A DNA stretch of 64,000 nt from Galaxea fascicularis. Its lineage: Eukaryota > Cnidaria > Anthozoa > Scleractinia > Euphylliidae. Numbering within the stretch: the stretch's first letter is position 1; every line of letters starts with the position of its first letter. The notes beneath the pieces are model-generated. The model did not search any database. It was not told where the DNA came from and saw only the letters and a program-made list of their open reading frames with translations. The stretch is from positions 7,215,241-7,279,240 of the forward strand of contig OX419343.1 in NCBI GenBank assembly GCA_948470475.1, written 5' to 3'. Below are positions 11,130-22,694 of the stretch, one piece after another. Position numbers and translations under genes: made by a program.

Positions 11130-14100
11130 TCATTCAACTTGAGCTGTCTCAGCGGATTGTATAACATCCCTCTCTAGAATAAAGTCATAGTGATACTGGT
11201 CGATGTTTGGTGGAGATCTTCTCATAACATCAGCAATCCCTTGATTGATGTGAAGCATAACTTGAAGCTGTTTTGACATCTGCATGGGTAAGTCGGAAAC
11301 AGTGAGAAAAGTTGCATCTCTTTTTTGAATGCTTTTTCCTCCTACCGTTGTTACTGGTAACATATGTGAGGTCGTTACTGAGAGAAGGAGGAAATGTGGG
11401 AGTTAATAGTGATTAAAAATTATTACATTTTTATAAAATGGCACACAGCACAGGGAAGTGGTGGTTCTTGAAAGCTACAATATACCTTTTGCCCTTCATT
11501 AACTGAAAATAGAAATTCATTTTATTGTACAGGAATTCAATAACATCTTTGGAAGAACATATTTATACAAATAAATGTTCATTTTAATCATCCGTTACTT
11601 CACTTGCACAATTACCATGCCAGTGCATATTCAATAACATCATTGGCAAAGTGCCGTAAGGGGACAACATAGCCTCTGGTCACACGAATACTGAACCTCA
11701 TTTCCGTGCTGTGCTGTCGCCTGGGAAACCACGCTTTTCCTAAGCTAATCGTACTTGCTGTTTCATGTCGGTTGGGAAACCACACTTTTCGTAAGCCAAT
11801 CACAATTGTTGTTTCTTTTGAAGAACCAATCAACGAACTAGGACAAATTCTGCCCTAATTTGATGATATGGAAACGATTTTCTCAGCTCCTACGACCAGA
11901 GGCCCGTCTCTCGCCTTCTGTTATGGTATTCAGGGATATTTTCTCAAGTGTAATGCAGGGCTTGAAATAATTTCCCCGCTGGCACCGGTCAAGTTGTCCG
12001 GTCAAATCTGTTTTTGCTCGGACAACACACGATTTTGTCCGGACAAATATGCATTACGTCATAACTCTTCAAAAAGTGCTTCTCCCTCCTCAACATGATG
12101 CTTAAACTGATCAAGCAAGTACATTTAGTGAGCTTTTATTGTAGCAGTAGCCTCACAATCAGTTCAGGAGGCGTGGAACACACGGCACAGCCACAATATT
12201 TGGTAAAATCGAAAAAAGCACGTGTAATATTACACTTGTGCTTCCCACTATCGCTGCCTGTCGCTTCAGCTACGATTCAATTTTAAAGCGTTCTAAAGTT
12301 ATGAGACCGAAGGTTACGATCGAGCTGATTCTCGTGTGATAACAGAAGCTAACGGCTTAAGCTTATGTAAATAAGAGTTCTACAACAATAAACAAATCAA
12401 ATGAAGACTGATCCGCGCAGTTATGCACTCAATTATCGATGCAATTGCGTAAAGAAGCCTGAAAAAATTCAGGACTTCAACGGGGTTTGAACCCGTGAAT
12501 TTGTAGGAGCGGATTCAGTGCCACCTTAAAATTTGCGGCATTTAAGGTGGCTCTGAATCCGCTCCGACAAATTTTTTTAAACTTTGCAAAAAGTTACATC
12601 TTAGCGTACTGGTTGCATTTCAATAATAAGAAATGGGGGTCACCGAGTTTGTTTTTGAGTTATAAGCACTTAAATTGGGGGTGTTTTTAACAGGTTATAC
12701 TGTTACTATGGTAGCCTGCTATGTCAAGAAAATGATCACAACTTGTTCAACAATGTTTGGGCATTCATTTGATACAATAATTATTATTATAGTATCAACT
12801 GATTAAGTATATAGGCTGTAAAGCGCTACAAAAAAGGTTTGAGCCACCTTAAATTTTCCTTTGAAGAGTAAACGACCGGACAAAATGTCCGGTCATCCAA
12901 GGATTTGACTGGACAAAACCCATTTTTGAGCGGACATTGTCCGTTGATCGGCTGTTATTTCAAGCTATGTGATGGAGCTCACTTACTCACTCACTCGATT
13001 CTGATTAACTTATTCATTAAACTTGGATTGAGTGTTTCCTCCAGTCCCTCTCCTTGGAAGCATTGCTTTTGTCTCCGCAGTCTTCTTGGCCCAACGTTTG
13101 CAAGTTTTAGGGGGTAGTAAAAAAGCGTCGATTTTCGCTCTGCAGATAATCGTTTACGTGTGGAATCTACCGTAGTAGGTAGAGAAGTGAAGATGTAATG
13201 CCGATGGTTTTTCGTTCGATCCTCAAACAAAATATACCTTTGTTGAGTTGGAAAATGGAAAGTCAATAAGATAAAGAACACAAACTGCGAGAATTGAACT
13301 TCGCAATCTTCAAAGCAGCGAAAATGGACTTGGAAATCTCAAAAGCGACGGTTAATCGAGGATTCTCTCGTCACACGAAGAAAGACTGCAACAGGGAATG
13401 AATCGACAATAAAAGGAAACAGGAGAAAGGCTGTCTAGCGAAAAAAACCGTATTCAGGCAAGCAACGCATTAAACAGAACACGGCCGAAGCGCCTTCATA
13501 GGTGAATGCTCTAATGTAAATAAATGGCCTTCCAAGCCAAAACACCGATCTTGTTCAGAAAGTCTATATCCTTTGGTTTAGACGATCAGTATAACACTTG
13601 TTTGTGAAAGGATATTCAACATTTGACGAAAACACAAATGTAAATATTTTTCTTTGTGAGGATGTAGTTTGCCAGGCGAGGGTCAACTTGAAGTTTTGCC
13701 CTGACCAGCAGCTAATCTGTTCGGACAAAAAAAATGTTCGGAAAGTCAAGTTAATAATTATTATAGCACAAAGCATAAATAGATGGATTGAATGTCTCCC
13801 TTTACAAAGCAGGCCAGTAGAAGGGGGGGGGGGGGGGTTCGAGGGGTTCGAACGAACCCCCCTTGAGGCCCAAGATGTTTTTTTTTTTTTGCTGTTGCCG
13901 ACCTAACCGAGCGCCGACTCTTGGATTGTCAGGATTGTCAGGATTGAGCTTGCGCTAAGTTGTTTTCACTGTTAAGTTTTCGGTTTTGCGAGCCATCGAC
14001 ATTGGGAAACCATTTGAATGTTGCTAATGATTTGCTTTTTAGTTCTTCAGCCTATTTGTGAATGAATTTCATTTCAGAATTTCGGCGGCGGGGGAATCAA

Positions 14101-17100
14101 GTATGCAGAGGAGGAAGAGCTCCCGGGCTCGTGCGCCACAGCCCTGAAGCAGTGCGACGAGGATGAATTTCCCAACATATTCACTCTGCTCAAAATACTA
14201 TCCACTTTGCCCGTAACTAGCTGCGAGTGCGAAAGGTCCTTCTGCGCGATGCGAAGGTTAAACACCTATATGCGATGCACGATGAGCGAGAACAGATTAG
14301 TGTCACTTGCACTTATGCATTTATATTACGACATGTAAAAATAGACCTTGAAGAAGTGGTGGAGCTATTTGCTACCATGCATCCGCGAATGGTAGAGCTA
14401 TCAAATTTGCTGTGACACTTAATGTTACTGTGGCCCCTTGTTGTTATACCAATAATGCACTAGCTTTTTGTATAGTTGGGAATAGGCCATATTCGAATTC
14501 TCGGTATTGAACTGGATCTAGCATGAAGTGGAGGCTCTTGCGGGGGAATCTTTTCATATGTAAATGTATTCCCCCGCATGAACCTCCACTTCATGCTAGA
14601 TCCAGTTCAATACCGAGAATACGAATATGGCCTATTAATGCACCAGTCAATGTAAATCCCCGCCCCCCCAACCCGGGAATAGGCGGGGAATGGGACAAAA
14701 GGACTGGCGAAAGTGAGCCAATGTTCCCGTCCCCAGGGCAATGTTTTCGTTCCAATGTCCTTGCTTGTCCCCGCCTACCAGTGAAGGTCTATTTGAGTGT
14801 TGTCAAAAACATCACTAATAAGAAAATAAATGAGACAGCAAAGTAACATTCAGTGTCTTTAATGATTTATGCATCTTTTGAGTTAATTGTCTAAGGAAAA
14901 TGCTTCCTTCATTGCTGGAAAGGCGTTTGAAAGCGTCAATCCAGCAACAGGAATAATCTTCCGGCTTTCGCCGAACTCAACGAGGGCCTGAATAACATAC
15001 ATGTACCGTGTATCATCAGTTTTGTGTGAACGCATGATCAACCAAGCGAATCAAAACAACGCAATCGGCCATGGCACATGAACTGATTAAAGAAGAAATT
15101 TTAAAAAGTCCCTACGTGGAAAGGTATATACAGAAACAAGAGTGTATCAAGCTTTCACAAGAAATATTTTTAGCAATGTATTAAGAGAAGGATGGCAAGC
15201 AAGATGTAAGGATAAAACAGATTTATGAAGAAACACGTTTAACTCACATTTCTCTCCGCCATATTTAGTCCCTTTTAGGTTTGGTCCCAGTCTCTTCGCA
15301 ATATAGTTCTTCACTCCAACCTTCGGCAGATTTCCCGCTTTCGGTACCGAAGAAAATCTCGTCCAAGACCCCGCATACCGGGACAGTTTCGAATGTCACA
15401 CGTTGGATTTTGTCCCGCTAATGTCCCCGCTTTTCCCGGGTTGGGGGGAAATTTACATTGACTGGTGCATAAGGGACTTATAATACTAGAGCGATCCAAA
15501 CTGACGTTTGATTAAAAGCGCTTTTTCTTCCCTACCCCCACCCTACGCTAAACGTTTTTCGTCAGACAAATGGATAAGAACCCCTCTTGAAATACCCCAG
15601 CTACGGGCCTGCAAAGCAAAAGTTTTAAACTGACTTATGTTTGTAAATGAACTTGTGTGTCCGAATCGCTCAAAAACATCGTAATTGTATAAAAGCGTGC
15701 CTAATTGCCCTCGGGACTTTCGCAAAATATTTTGATGTTATGTCGCCTTCAGAATACTTATTACGACCAAAAACGATTATAAAAGGAACTTGAAATGAGT
15801 CGTCAACCTGTAAGAAACGTTAAGTTGCCTGTTAAAGTTTTTAGAAAAGTCTCAATAGAGTCCGCATACAAATTTGCATATTTGTATTTCCATCGGTTCA
15901 AATTACTTACGTCTGTCGAAGTTCTAGACAACAAAAGGTTTGAGGTATTTGGCCGAATGTAATTTACATTAATGTATACGGCGCCTGTGGATCGTTAGCG
16001 ATACCACGTTAAATGGTTTAAAAGTGCGTAATTTTACGGAAAATATTACCGCGTAAACGGTTCTTTTACCAAGCGATGTACCTGAAAAAGATGTGCTCCC
16101 ACAAAACAAAAACGAAATGTACAGGTTTCTTACCCAAGATTTTTTTAAAGAAAATAAAGTTATTGTGAACCGAAAGTGTTGTAATGTTTGTCGTCCATAA
16201 CTGGCTCATAGGTGCCTTTGATCTTTATTGTAAAGTCTATTATGTCCTCGGAAGGACATTAGGGGGCTAAGCCCCGTGCAAACGCTCGCAACATTGTTGG
16301 GCGCAACAATGTTGCGAGCCTTTGCACGGGGCTCAAGCAACGACGACGACGACGTCAACGAGAACGTCATTTCAAAATATAACTTCTCGTTTTTGTAAAG
16401 CCCCGTGCAAACGCTCGCAACATTGTTGGCCAACAAGATGCAACATTGTTGTTTTGTGTGTTGTTGCGACTTGTTGGAAGTTGTTGGATGAAGTTTGACC
16501 AGTTTCAAACTTCATCCAACAACTTCCAACAAGTCGCAACAACACAAAACATGGTGTGCAAACGCTCGCAACATGTTGGGCCCAACAATGTTGCGAGCGT
16601 TTGCACAGGGCTTAACTCTTTCGCGATTATTCCAATTTATTTAACGTGAAAAATGCTGGCGAGCTATCCAGGAACTAAATTACTGTGAACGGTGTTAAAG
16701 CAAAGAAAACGAAAGAAAAACTTGCCGTCATACGCTCACGTTCTCGAGAAAAGCTAAAGTTTGGTCATTTCACGTTGTTGTTTTGAAGAGGACGGTAAAG
16801 AAATGTACCAAAATGGAAAACGCACGTGCAAAGTATTGTTTTGGTTCATTAATCCCATTGTTTTGTGGCGTTCTCGTTGCCGTCGTCGTCGTCGTTTTTT
16901 AAGCTCCCTAGTAACATCAACAACACTGTCATTGACATTTTTTGAAAGTCATTACGAGCCAGTACATATACAGTGTAAACGTGAAAACAATCAATAATGG
17001 TGGTAAAATAATATTGAGGATGATGATGACGATGCCAGATGGTGATGATGGCAATAGTGATGCTGGTAATGGTGATGATGATGATGATGACGAGGACGAT

Positions 17101-18127
17101 GAAGACAATGGTAATAATGATGATGTTTCCAGCAACAGCAACACACTGCATATTAATGTCACTTGTCTTCTTTTAGTATAAATCTACTGGTGTTCTATCA
17201 TGAATGCCGGTCACTGATTGGCTATGCTACTCGCTATCTATTCTGTGATAGATAGTGAGTAGCGTTCGTCAACAAAATTGTGGCCGCTTCTTCACATTTT
17301 CAAAGTGTCTGCGCTGAGAATTTAGATTATTTATTTGTTTAGTTTTGAATGACTAGTAAATTTATACTAAAACAATTAGATCATTCACCCTCATCAGCTA
17401 TCAAGTGACAGAAATCTGGAGCTCATAATCTAATTATTGCTAAATAGAGAGGCACTATTATTCGAAATGATTAAATTATTTCCGGGAACTGTGCTCAAGT
17501 CTACTCAATACATTGATTGTTGACAACATACAAAACCTTTCTCAGAAAAAAAACTACCATAATTGCAAAAAAATAAAATGAAATAAACAATTATTCCTTT
17601 TTACCTGTTGGAGGATAAGGAGAACTTTGCTGAAAATTTTCACATACGTAGTTTCCAACCAACGAGGTGGAAGTTGATTGCTAAGAAAGGAATGAATAGA
17701 GACAATTAGCTGACAGTTGAATCTTCTCAGACAAATAGAATATGATAGATTCTGGAAGAGTTAAGGCAAACAGTAGTGACTGGCACTTTTGGGCAAGGAA
17801 GGGTCATAAATTAACATCCAAACTACTAAATTATGTCAAGGATCTCATTTTTTTTTAAAATTATGTCAGGGATGTCATTTTTTTTTTTAAATTATGTCAG
17901 GGATCTCATTTTTTTTAAGGAGGCAAGGATGTGTAAAAGGTAGCCGAGGAATCCGGCTATATAAAGACATTAAAGTAACCAGGATCTAACTCAGAATTTC
18001 CAGCCAAAATCCTCTGCTCCCGGACCTTAATGACAGTGCTGTTGGTAATTCCTGTATGTACTGATTGAGGTTCCATTCTTGTAAGTGTGAAGAGTCCATA
18101 AAAAAATCATTCCTTTAGCATTTCTGC

Positions 18128-18182
<55 letters not shown>

Positions 18183-18706
18183 CTGAAGACCAAGTTTTTT
18201 TGGTGTGGGGATGGGGGGGGGGGGGGGGGGTTGGATGGATGGCGACGGTTGAGCATATTAAATTTTTACAACAATTTTCGCACAGCCCCATACCTTGCAT
18301 GTGGGATGAATGTGTAGCGCTACGTGGAAATCTTGCCATGACTAATAAGTTCTTGTTCATTGAGAACAGGCTGAAAATTTATATTCTGGTGTGACAAAAT
18401 TAAATCGACTCCTGCAAAACGACATTTGCATTTCCTTATCCCTTTTAAGCCATATAAGTCAATATGTCTGAGGGTGCTAAAGTAATTCCAGCTAATTTTC
18501 CATATTCGTGGGCATGCTAACAATATAAAGACCTTCCATACCTTGTGCCGCTTGTTTTGTTCCGCAGTATACAGAACAAAGTCATCTTCATTGTCATAAT
18601 GTTCGCTGAAACCCGTTCCAGTTAAACCGTCTGAGGAAGCTTGATCAGTCACTTTCTTTGCATTTGATCCCCAAACTTTGGAATATATACCAGTCAAAAA
18701 ACTCAT
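11130..18706 (-). CDS. UMAD1: UMAD1 orthologue (UBAP1-MVB12-associated domain protein)
   Basis: Small protein of the UMA-domain group; UMA domains occur in the ESCRT-I subunits UBAP1 and MVB12, so an endosomal-sorting role is inferred. I joined three coding exons: 18542-18706, 17605-17680 and 11130-11377. All junctions are GT-AG with matching phases (0, then 1). They give 162 residues against 137 in human. The N-terminal acidic motif DNEDDFVLYT (38-47) parallels the DGFVLLG motif of vertebrate UMAD1. The C-terminal YHYDFILERDVI (142-153) matches the diagnostic end of the UMA domain (YDF-LE). The middle is poorly conserved. The start at 18706 is the only good ATG ahead of the acidic motif. The gene lies head to head with RPA3, its neighbour in human too (once named RPA3 opposite strand). 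The 6.2-kb second intron is full of transposon debris. Confidence 0.85.
12415..12515 (-). mobile_element. tRNA-derived SINE fragment (family C)
   Basis: In reverse orientation it carries the block AATTGCGTAAAGAAGCCTGA, then AGGACTTCAACGGGGTTTGA and ACCCGTGA. Reversed, this is a B box (GGTTCAAACCC type) followed by the GAAGTCCTGA body shared with the copies near 41000, 44700, 44880 and 58250. The A box is lost. Confidence 0.7.
12498..12572. repeat. Near-perfect 75-bp hairpin
   Basis: The arm AATTTGTAGGAGCGGATTCA, then GTGCCACCTTAAA, is mirrored by TTTAAGGTGGCTCTGAATCC and GCTCCGACAAATT around a short loop. Parts of the arm word recur at 12838 (GAGCCACCTTAAA), which suggests a larger decayed element. 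Confidence 0.8.
13817..14460 (+). mobile_element. Decayed hAT-type transposon remnant
   Basis: It begins with a poly-G run (13817-13832), then GGTTCGAGGGGTTCGAACGA and a C-run, a G-rich end like those of some hAT elements. After about 200 bp of non-coding sequence it holds the last part of a transposase (14078-14338). Most of the transposase is missing, so the copy is internally deleted and cannot move by itself. The right boundary is a guess. Confidence 0.5.
14078..14338 (+). pseudogene. hAT transposase C-terminal dimerisation fragment
   Basis: An open frame of 86 residues closed by TAA. It contains FPNIFTLLKILSTLPVTSCE followed by CERSFCAMRRLNTYMR and SENRLVSLALMHLYYDM. This is the classic hAT-family C-terminal dimerisation signature (LP-TS-CERSFS---R-K--R--M---RL--LALL-), as in TTF-type zinc-finger proteins with a hAT domain. 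No BED finger and no catalytic DDE core is present upstream, and an in-frame TGA lies 15 bp before the segment. The leading TTTCAG could be an old intron acceptor. It is a relic inside UMAD1 intron 2, on the opposite strand to UMAD1. Confidence 0.85.
14480..14636. repeat. Near-perfect foldback, about 157 bp
   Basis: The left arm runs from AATAGGCCATATTCG through TCGGTATTGAACTGGATCTA and GCATGAAGTGGAGG. The right arm is its inverse and ends CGAATATGGCCTATT. The arms are about 65 bp with few mismatches, so this looks like a recent insertion. It directly abuts the next element. Confidence 0.85.
14639..15469. mobile_element. DNA transposon/MITE with TAA duplication, 831 bp
   Basis: The terminal inverted repeats read TGCACCAGTCAATGTAAAT followed by CCCCGCCCCCCCAACCCGGG on the left. 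The right is the inverse, CCCGGGTTGGGGGGAAATTT then ACATTGACTGGTGCA. TAA flanks both sides (14636-14638 and 15470-15472), the target duplication of PIF/Harbinger elements. No transposase frame lies inside, so it is non-autonomous. Confidence 0.75.
15470..16269. other. UMAD1 intron sequence without recognised features
   Basis: Part of UMAD1 intron 2. No open frame, inverted repeat or tandem array stands out. Confidence 0.5.
16270..16333. mobile_element. Minimal hairpin copy of the GCCCCGTGCAAAC family
   Basis: A 64-bp hairpin. AGCCCCGTGCAAACGCTCGC then AACATTGTTG is mirrored by CAACAATGTTGCGAGCCTTT and GCACGGGGCT. It consists only of the terminal repeats of the larger element 66 bp downstream, as if the interior had been lost. 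Confidence 0.8.
16399..16612. mobile_element. PIF/Harbinger-like MITE, 214 bp
   Basis: It opens with AGCCCCGTGCAAACGCTCGC and closes with the inverse, GCGAGCGTTTGCACAGGGCT. The interior is itself a foldback: TGTTGCGACTTGTTGGAAGT, then TGTTGGATGAAGTTT, is repeated in inverse after a short loop near 16500. TAA flanks both ends (16396-16398 and 16613-16615), which fits a TAA target duplication. Confidence 0.85.
16985..17135. repeat. GAT/GAC-rich triplet repeat
   Basis: Imperfect GATGATGAC, GGTGATGATGG and GATGATGATGATGAC units. They create the acidic and Ser/Ile-rich open frames on the two strands here (16849-17181), which are not genes. The repeat lies in UMAD1 intron 2. Confidence 0.85.
17226..17263. 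repeat. Short hairpin with 16-bp arms
   Basis: GCTACTCGCTATCTAT and ATAGATAGTGAGTAGC form a stem with one mismatch around TCTGTG. It could fold in RNA as well as DNA. No function is known to me. Confidence 0.8.
17829..17920. repeat. Three tandem units of about 30 bp
   Basis: The word AAATTATGTCAGGGATCTCA followed by a T-run of 8-10 occurs three times, with small changes (AAGG/AGGG, CTC/GTC). It lies in UMAD1 intron 1. Confidence 0.9.
18130..18228. repeat. (AAT)n microsatellite followed by a G-run
   Basis: About 16 AAT triplets (18130-18180), then TGGTGTGGGGATGGG and a run of about 15 G at 18214-18230. Both lie in UMAD1 intron 1 and explain the Ile-rich and Gly-rich open frames here. Confidence 0.9.
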
Positions 18707-18966
18707 ACCTGCTACTAGTAGCTTGCAACATTACTAGATTACGACAAAATTGCGTTGATGTTGTTCGACGTTGGAGCCATAAATATAATCGTAGCCGCGC
18801 CAGGGTCCGCGCCAGGAGAAGAAAAATCTAGCCTGGGAACGAACGGAGCAGACTATCGGAGGAGCACTTGGGCCAAGAGCACAACGCGCCAAAAATTTTA
18901 CCGCGAAGCAGCCCGCGAAGCTCTAAAGTTTACCTTGGTTTTTTATCTCACCCGTGTTTTTTCACG
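18707..18966. promoter_or_regulatory. Bidirectional UMAD1/RPA3 promoter with E2F-type site
   Basis: The 260 bp between the two start codons must hold both promoters or their 5' UTRs. CGCGCCAAAA at 18885-18894 is the reverse of TTTTGGCGCG, a consensus E2F site; RPA subunit genes are known E2F targets in animals. A GCGCCAGG word is repeated at 18797 and 18809. No TATA box is placed convincingly, as is common for divergent housekeeping promoters. Confidence 0.65.
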
Positions 18967-21900
18967 ATGGAGGCGCCTCGAGTGAATGGTTCAATGCTGT
19001 CGCAGTATTCGGGAAGACTCGTTTGCCTTGTCGGAAACGTCACAGAGGTATGCTTTGGAAGAAAAACAGTTTCTTTTTCGCAACTTGTGCTGCCGCCATA
19101 TTGCTAGAATAGGCTTACCGAAAAAAAATTACTGCAAATTAGAGGGTGGTAGTGCAAATATAGGGTAAGATTTCCACAGAACCCCGTACATTAATAATTA
19201 TACATGCATTTTGCGACTCAAACTCTCCTCGTTTTTGGAACAGGGTTAGTATGACAGTAATGCATGTATCATGATGTATGGGGCTGTGTGGAGATCTTTC
19301 CACACTTACATAATTTACTCTAAAATTCCACATCAACTGGAATATTCCTCGATTTCAACCACGTGACAAGGCGGCCATGTTGGTGATCAATACAATACAA
19401 TTTTTTTTCCAGCGGAGAGACAGACTATAGCGATATTCACTGTTTACAAACAAGTCTTTTGATATTTAAATTTTGCCAACCACAGAACAAAAGAATCCTT
19501 TGTTTCGAGAGCCAATAAACCTCTGGTTGGCACATTAATGACAATAGGTGACGTAACGATGAGTATCGCTATTGTTCTTGACCACCATCATGGCTGCCAT
19601 GATTTCACATGCAATCCAGCAATAGAAATGACAAGACTCAGGAGCCCATACATTTGGCTTACATGTACAGCAAACAAGACAGTTCCAACAGTAATGGGGA
19701 CCAAGATTTCCACACAGCCCCATACATTATTAAATGAAACATGCACTTTGTGACTCAAACTCTATTCATTTTTTAAACAGGGTTAGTATGACAGTGATGC
19801 ATATATAGGGCTGTGTGGAAATCTTTCCATAATGGGGTTTCTTGACAGCTTCAGTGGTGACTGAAATTCAGGTGACTTAACAAAACTTTACCCCTCCTCA
19901 GATGCAATGTTGATGCCCTCAAGCATTTGATCATGTGTAATCACTTCAATGTCTTTCAACATTGTCCTAGGGAGAGGGTTGAGCAGAAGTATGTGACCAA
20001 CACTTTTTTCAAAGTGTATTTTGTGCAACTCAACTAGCAGTCCCAAGAAAATAGAGGAGAGAATCTCCATCTTTGAATTTCACATCCAACTTCACAAAAC
20101 AATGTTCAGTGGGCTCCCTCAGATACCTTCTACACAACCAAAGACAGCATGATTCCTCAAGGCCCCAAATTGCAATATAAAAAACAACAGCCTTTATTTG
20201 TACTCATTCTACATAAATATTATTAATGAAATGAAGGAAATCAATAATTGGAATTAAATAGAGTACTGGGTGCCCAGAATAACCATATTTTACTGGCTGG
20301 GCAGCTAGTTATATGCATTCTAAGTAAATAAATAAAATAAGGGCCAGTTGAATTACTTAGTTAGAAAAGGAACAATTATACTACACAGTACTCACACACA
20401 TATAAACACAATATTATTGGTCCTGAAAATATTATGCCATGCTTCCATTTTATGCAGACTTGTTTGTTATTTTTGTGCAGATCAGTTCAAATGGAGGAGA
20501 GCTGAAGCTTAATACAAGTGATCAAAAAATTGTGAGAGTCACCCTGTCAGAACCTGTAGGTTTAATTTTTTCATACCATGGTTCTATTTTTTAACGCTTA
20601 CAGTGTTGCTGAAAAAACAAGATTTGTTTAGAGCATTTATTTGGTGCCAAACATGCATTATAAGGACATGCAAAACCTTGATGCAAAAGTAGGAAGTGGC
20701 AAATGGCAAATTCAAGAAGGGATGACCACCAGTTTCTCTCTCTCCCGTGACCGTTGTGGGTTAGCGGGACAAGATGAAGACAGCTGACATTTCAGATAAC
20801 AAAATTACATGCTTCAGCATCATGAGTTTCTGTTGCTGTAACAAAATGCTTAATTCATGCTCTCTTTTCCTTTGCCATTGAACTTGTAAAATTTGGGACA
20901 AAGCTACTTGAGAAACCAGGGTTCTTGGAGTCCAAATATCTTTCCAAAGCATGTGTACTTAAGTAACCTCCTCCTTCCCTCTGGCATGCTATTCAATGTA
21001 GAATTTGGGTAGCTGCCATTGCAAGGGAGGTGCAGTAAACAAAATTGATTTGGGGGAGCATGGTTCTGAAACTTAGTAGTTTGATTACTGTTTGCCTGTG
21101 GCTCAATTTCCTCAACTTCCTCTTTTGTTCAAGACTGTAGTATTACTCTTATTTAGATTCACAGTATTCAACACGTTGAATGACCTATTTTTAGTGACTT
21201 CTCAGTGTTCAAATAATATTATGAACCACATACTATGGCCTTAGTTTGTAATATTTCATGTTAGGTTTTTACAGTAGCGTAAACCACTCGCAAAGCTGGA
21301 TTGGAATCTAAGTTTTGAGAGCAGCAGCAAATCAGGCATATGACCATCAGAATACACTTGCCCGGTCTGGCATCACCAGTAACATTATTTTACCATACTT
21401 TGCAGCTTGATGAGCAGCTGCAAGGAGCTGTGGAGGTTGTTGGAAGAGTAGAACGTGACCTTTCATTGTCAAGTCAGAGAATTGTTCCATATAGTATGGA
21501 CTTTGGTAAGCCTTTTTCTTCAAACCTTTGCCCCACCCCTCCTGAACAGGAACAGGGGAACAGTGGCAGTGTTCAATGTAGTAATTGCTTTCATGGTCAA
21601 TTGGAAAACCCTGAAATGATAGGTGACAAAGTGCATTGAAGTTTAACATGCACAAGGTCTGAAGCACTGAAGAATGTTTGACATCCATTTCCTTCCTTGT
21701 CAGACCTCTTAGTTTAAAAACAAAATGAATTTACATGATGTAGTAATAGGTGGCTTATTTTAAGGAGTCTTGTATTCTGTTTTAAGCCTACCTCAGATTG
21801 TCTGTTACTATAAATCTGAAACTTGATTAAATTATGTTTTAATTCAAAATGTTGCCATTTGAATAAAGAGATGAAAGACCAATTTGGGTCACATTTCCAT

Positions 21901-22305
21901 GATTTAGTCATGAACAACCCTGAACGTAAACTTAAACCTAACTTTAAATGCAACCTTAATGGTTGCATAGAATGAATTTAACCCTATTTGACATGATGGT
22001 CCCCTGGTTTTTGAAAGGAAGTATTTCTGGAGCATCATATACGTCTCTCATCCTTATCCACTCCTAATAAAATCTTGCCCATATATCTTCAATATCCTAT
22101 TATTGCAGTAGCGTGCAACAAAATGTCCATGTGCTTAACTTTCGATGTCTGCCGCTACTTTAAAGTGTATTCCTGACTGAACTATCCATTTAGTTGATAA
22201 ATCTATTTTATTCCAGATTTGAATCTTTATGGAGAAGCATTGTCCTTGGTCTCTCACCACCCTGAAATCTTTGGTTTGCAAGTTTCCAATGGATTTGGTT
22301 ATTAA
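18967..22305 (+). CDS. RPA3: Replication protein A 14 kDa subunit
   Basis: The smallest subunit of the RPA heterotrimer, which coats single-stranded DNA in replication and repair; the small subunit stabilises the trimer through its OB fold. Four exons join in phase: 18967-19047, 20481-20555, 21406-21505 and 22217-22305, giving 114 residues (human 121). Diagnostic stretches are VNGSMLSQYSGRLVCLVGNV (6-25; human INAGMLAQFIDKPVCFVG), the OB-fold strand GAVEVVGRV (59-67; human GIVEVVGRV), and NLYGEALSLVSHHPEIFGL near the C-terminus (human LYNEAVKIIHDFPQFYPLG). All splice sites are GT-AG. The start ATG follows a TTCACG context and gives the family's usual N-terminal length. It is divergent with UMAD1 and convergent with MIOS. 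Intron 1 contains two copies of one short MITE. Confidence 0.95.
19167..19300. mobile_element. MITE family M1, copy 1 (RPA3 intron 1)
   Basis: A 134-bp foldback. It starts AAGATTTCCACAGAACCCCG and ends GGGGCTGTGTGGAGATCTTT. The core GCGACTCAAACTCTCCTCG and CAGGGTTAGTATGACAGT is shared with the copies at 19703 and 61145. Confidence 0.9.
19703..19826. mobile_element. MITE family M1, copy 2 (RPA3 intron 1)
   Basis: It starts AAGATTTCCACACAGCCCCA and ends GGGCTGTGTGGAAATCTT. Core words GTGACTCAAACTCTATTCAT and CAGGGTTAGTATGACAGTGA are as in copies 1 and 3. It has the same orientation as copy 1, about 400 bp away. Confidence 0.9.
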
Positions 22306-22694
22306 TACAGCAGGGAAATGTTTCTAACACTTTAAGTAACACCAAGCAATAACAATGCAACTGTAGTATTTAAACAACAGCGGATCTTAATGATGATAAA
22401 CAGCAAACAAAGTGAAGTACATGTAACTGGAGTCTCAAAGACATCTCATAGATGCAGCAGGCGCATTTTGGCAATACTTTGTGTGAGAAACAATACAGCT
22501 GTAATATTATTCAGAATTGTCCTGGACACATCTCCTAGTTGAATCAAATTAATATTCATTGGTGCAATGTAAAACAAGATTTGACAAACTTTTTAAAATA
22601 GTCATCATGCTAGATATCAAGGGTTTCATTAAGGGATGAGGTTGTAGCAACAGGCAAACGGACTGGCTGTAAACGTAATTTTGCCTACCTGATG

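Larger units (their letters stand above)
11957..12975. mobile_element. Possible non-autonomous DNA transposon, about 1 kb
   Basis: The left end reads AGGGCTTGAAATAATTTC and the right end reads GCTGTTATTTCAAGCTATG, an imperfect inverted pair. Inside each end are blocks rich in GTCCGG and CCGGACA (11990-12050; 12870-12945). I could not define a target duplication. It lies in UMAD1 intron 2 and encloses the SINE fragment and palindrome listed next. Confidence 0.45.

Noticed and set aside
16849..17181. Acidic and Ser/Ile-rich frames on both strands
   Set aside because: They are translations of a GAT/GAC triplet repeat.
18755..18985. 76-residue frame upstream of and overlapping the RPA3 start
   Set aside because: It is in another frame from RPA3 and runs through the promoter; the RPA3 reading is unambiguous.
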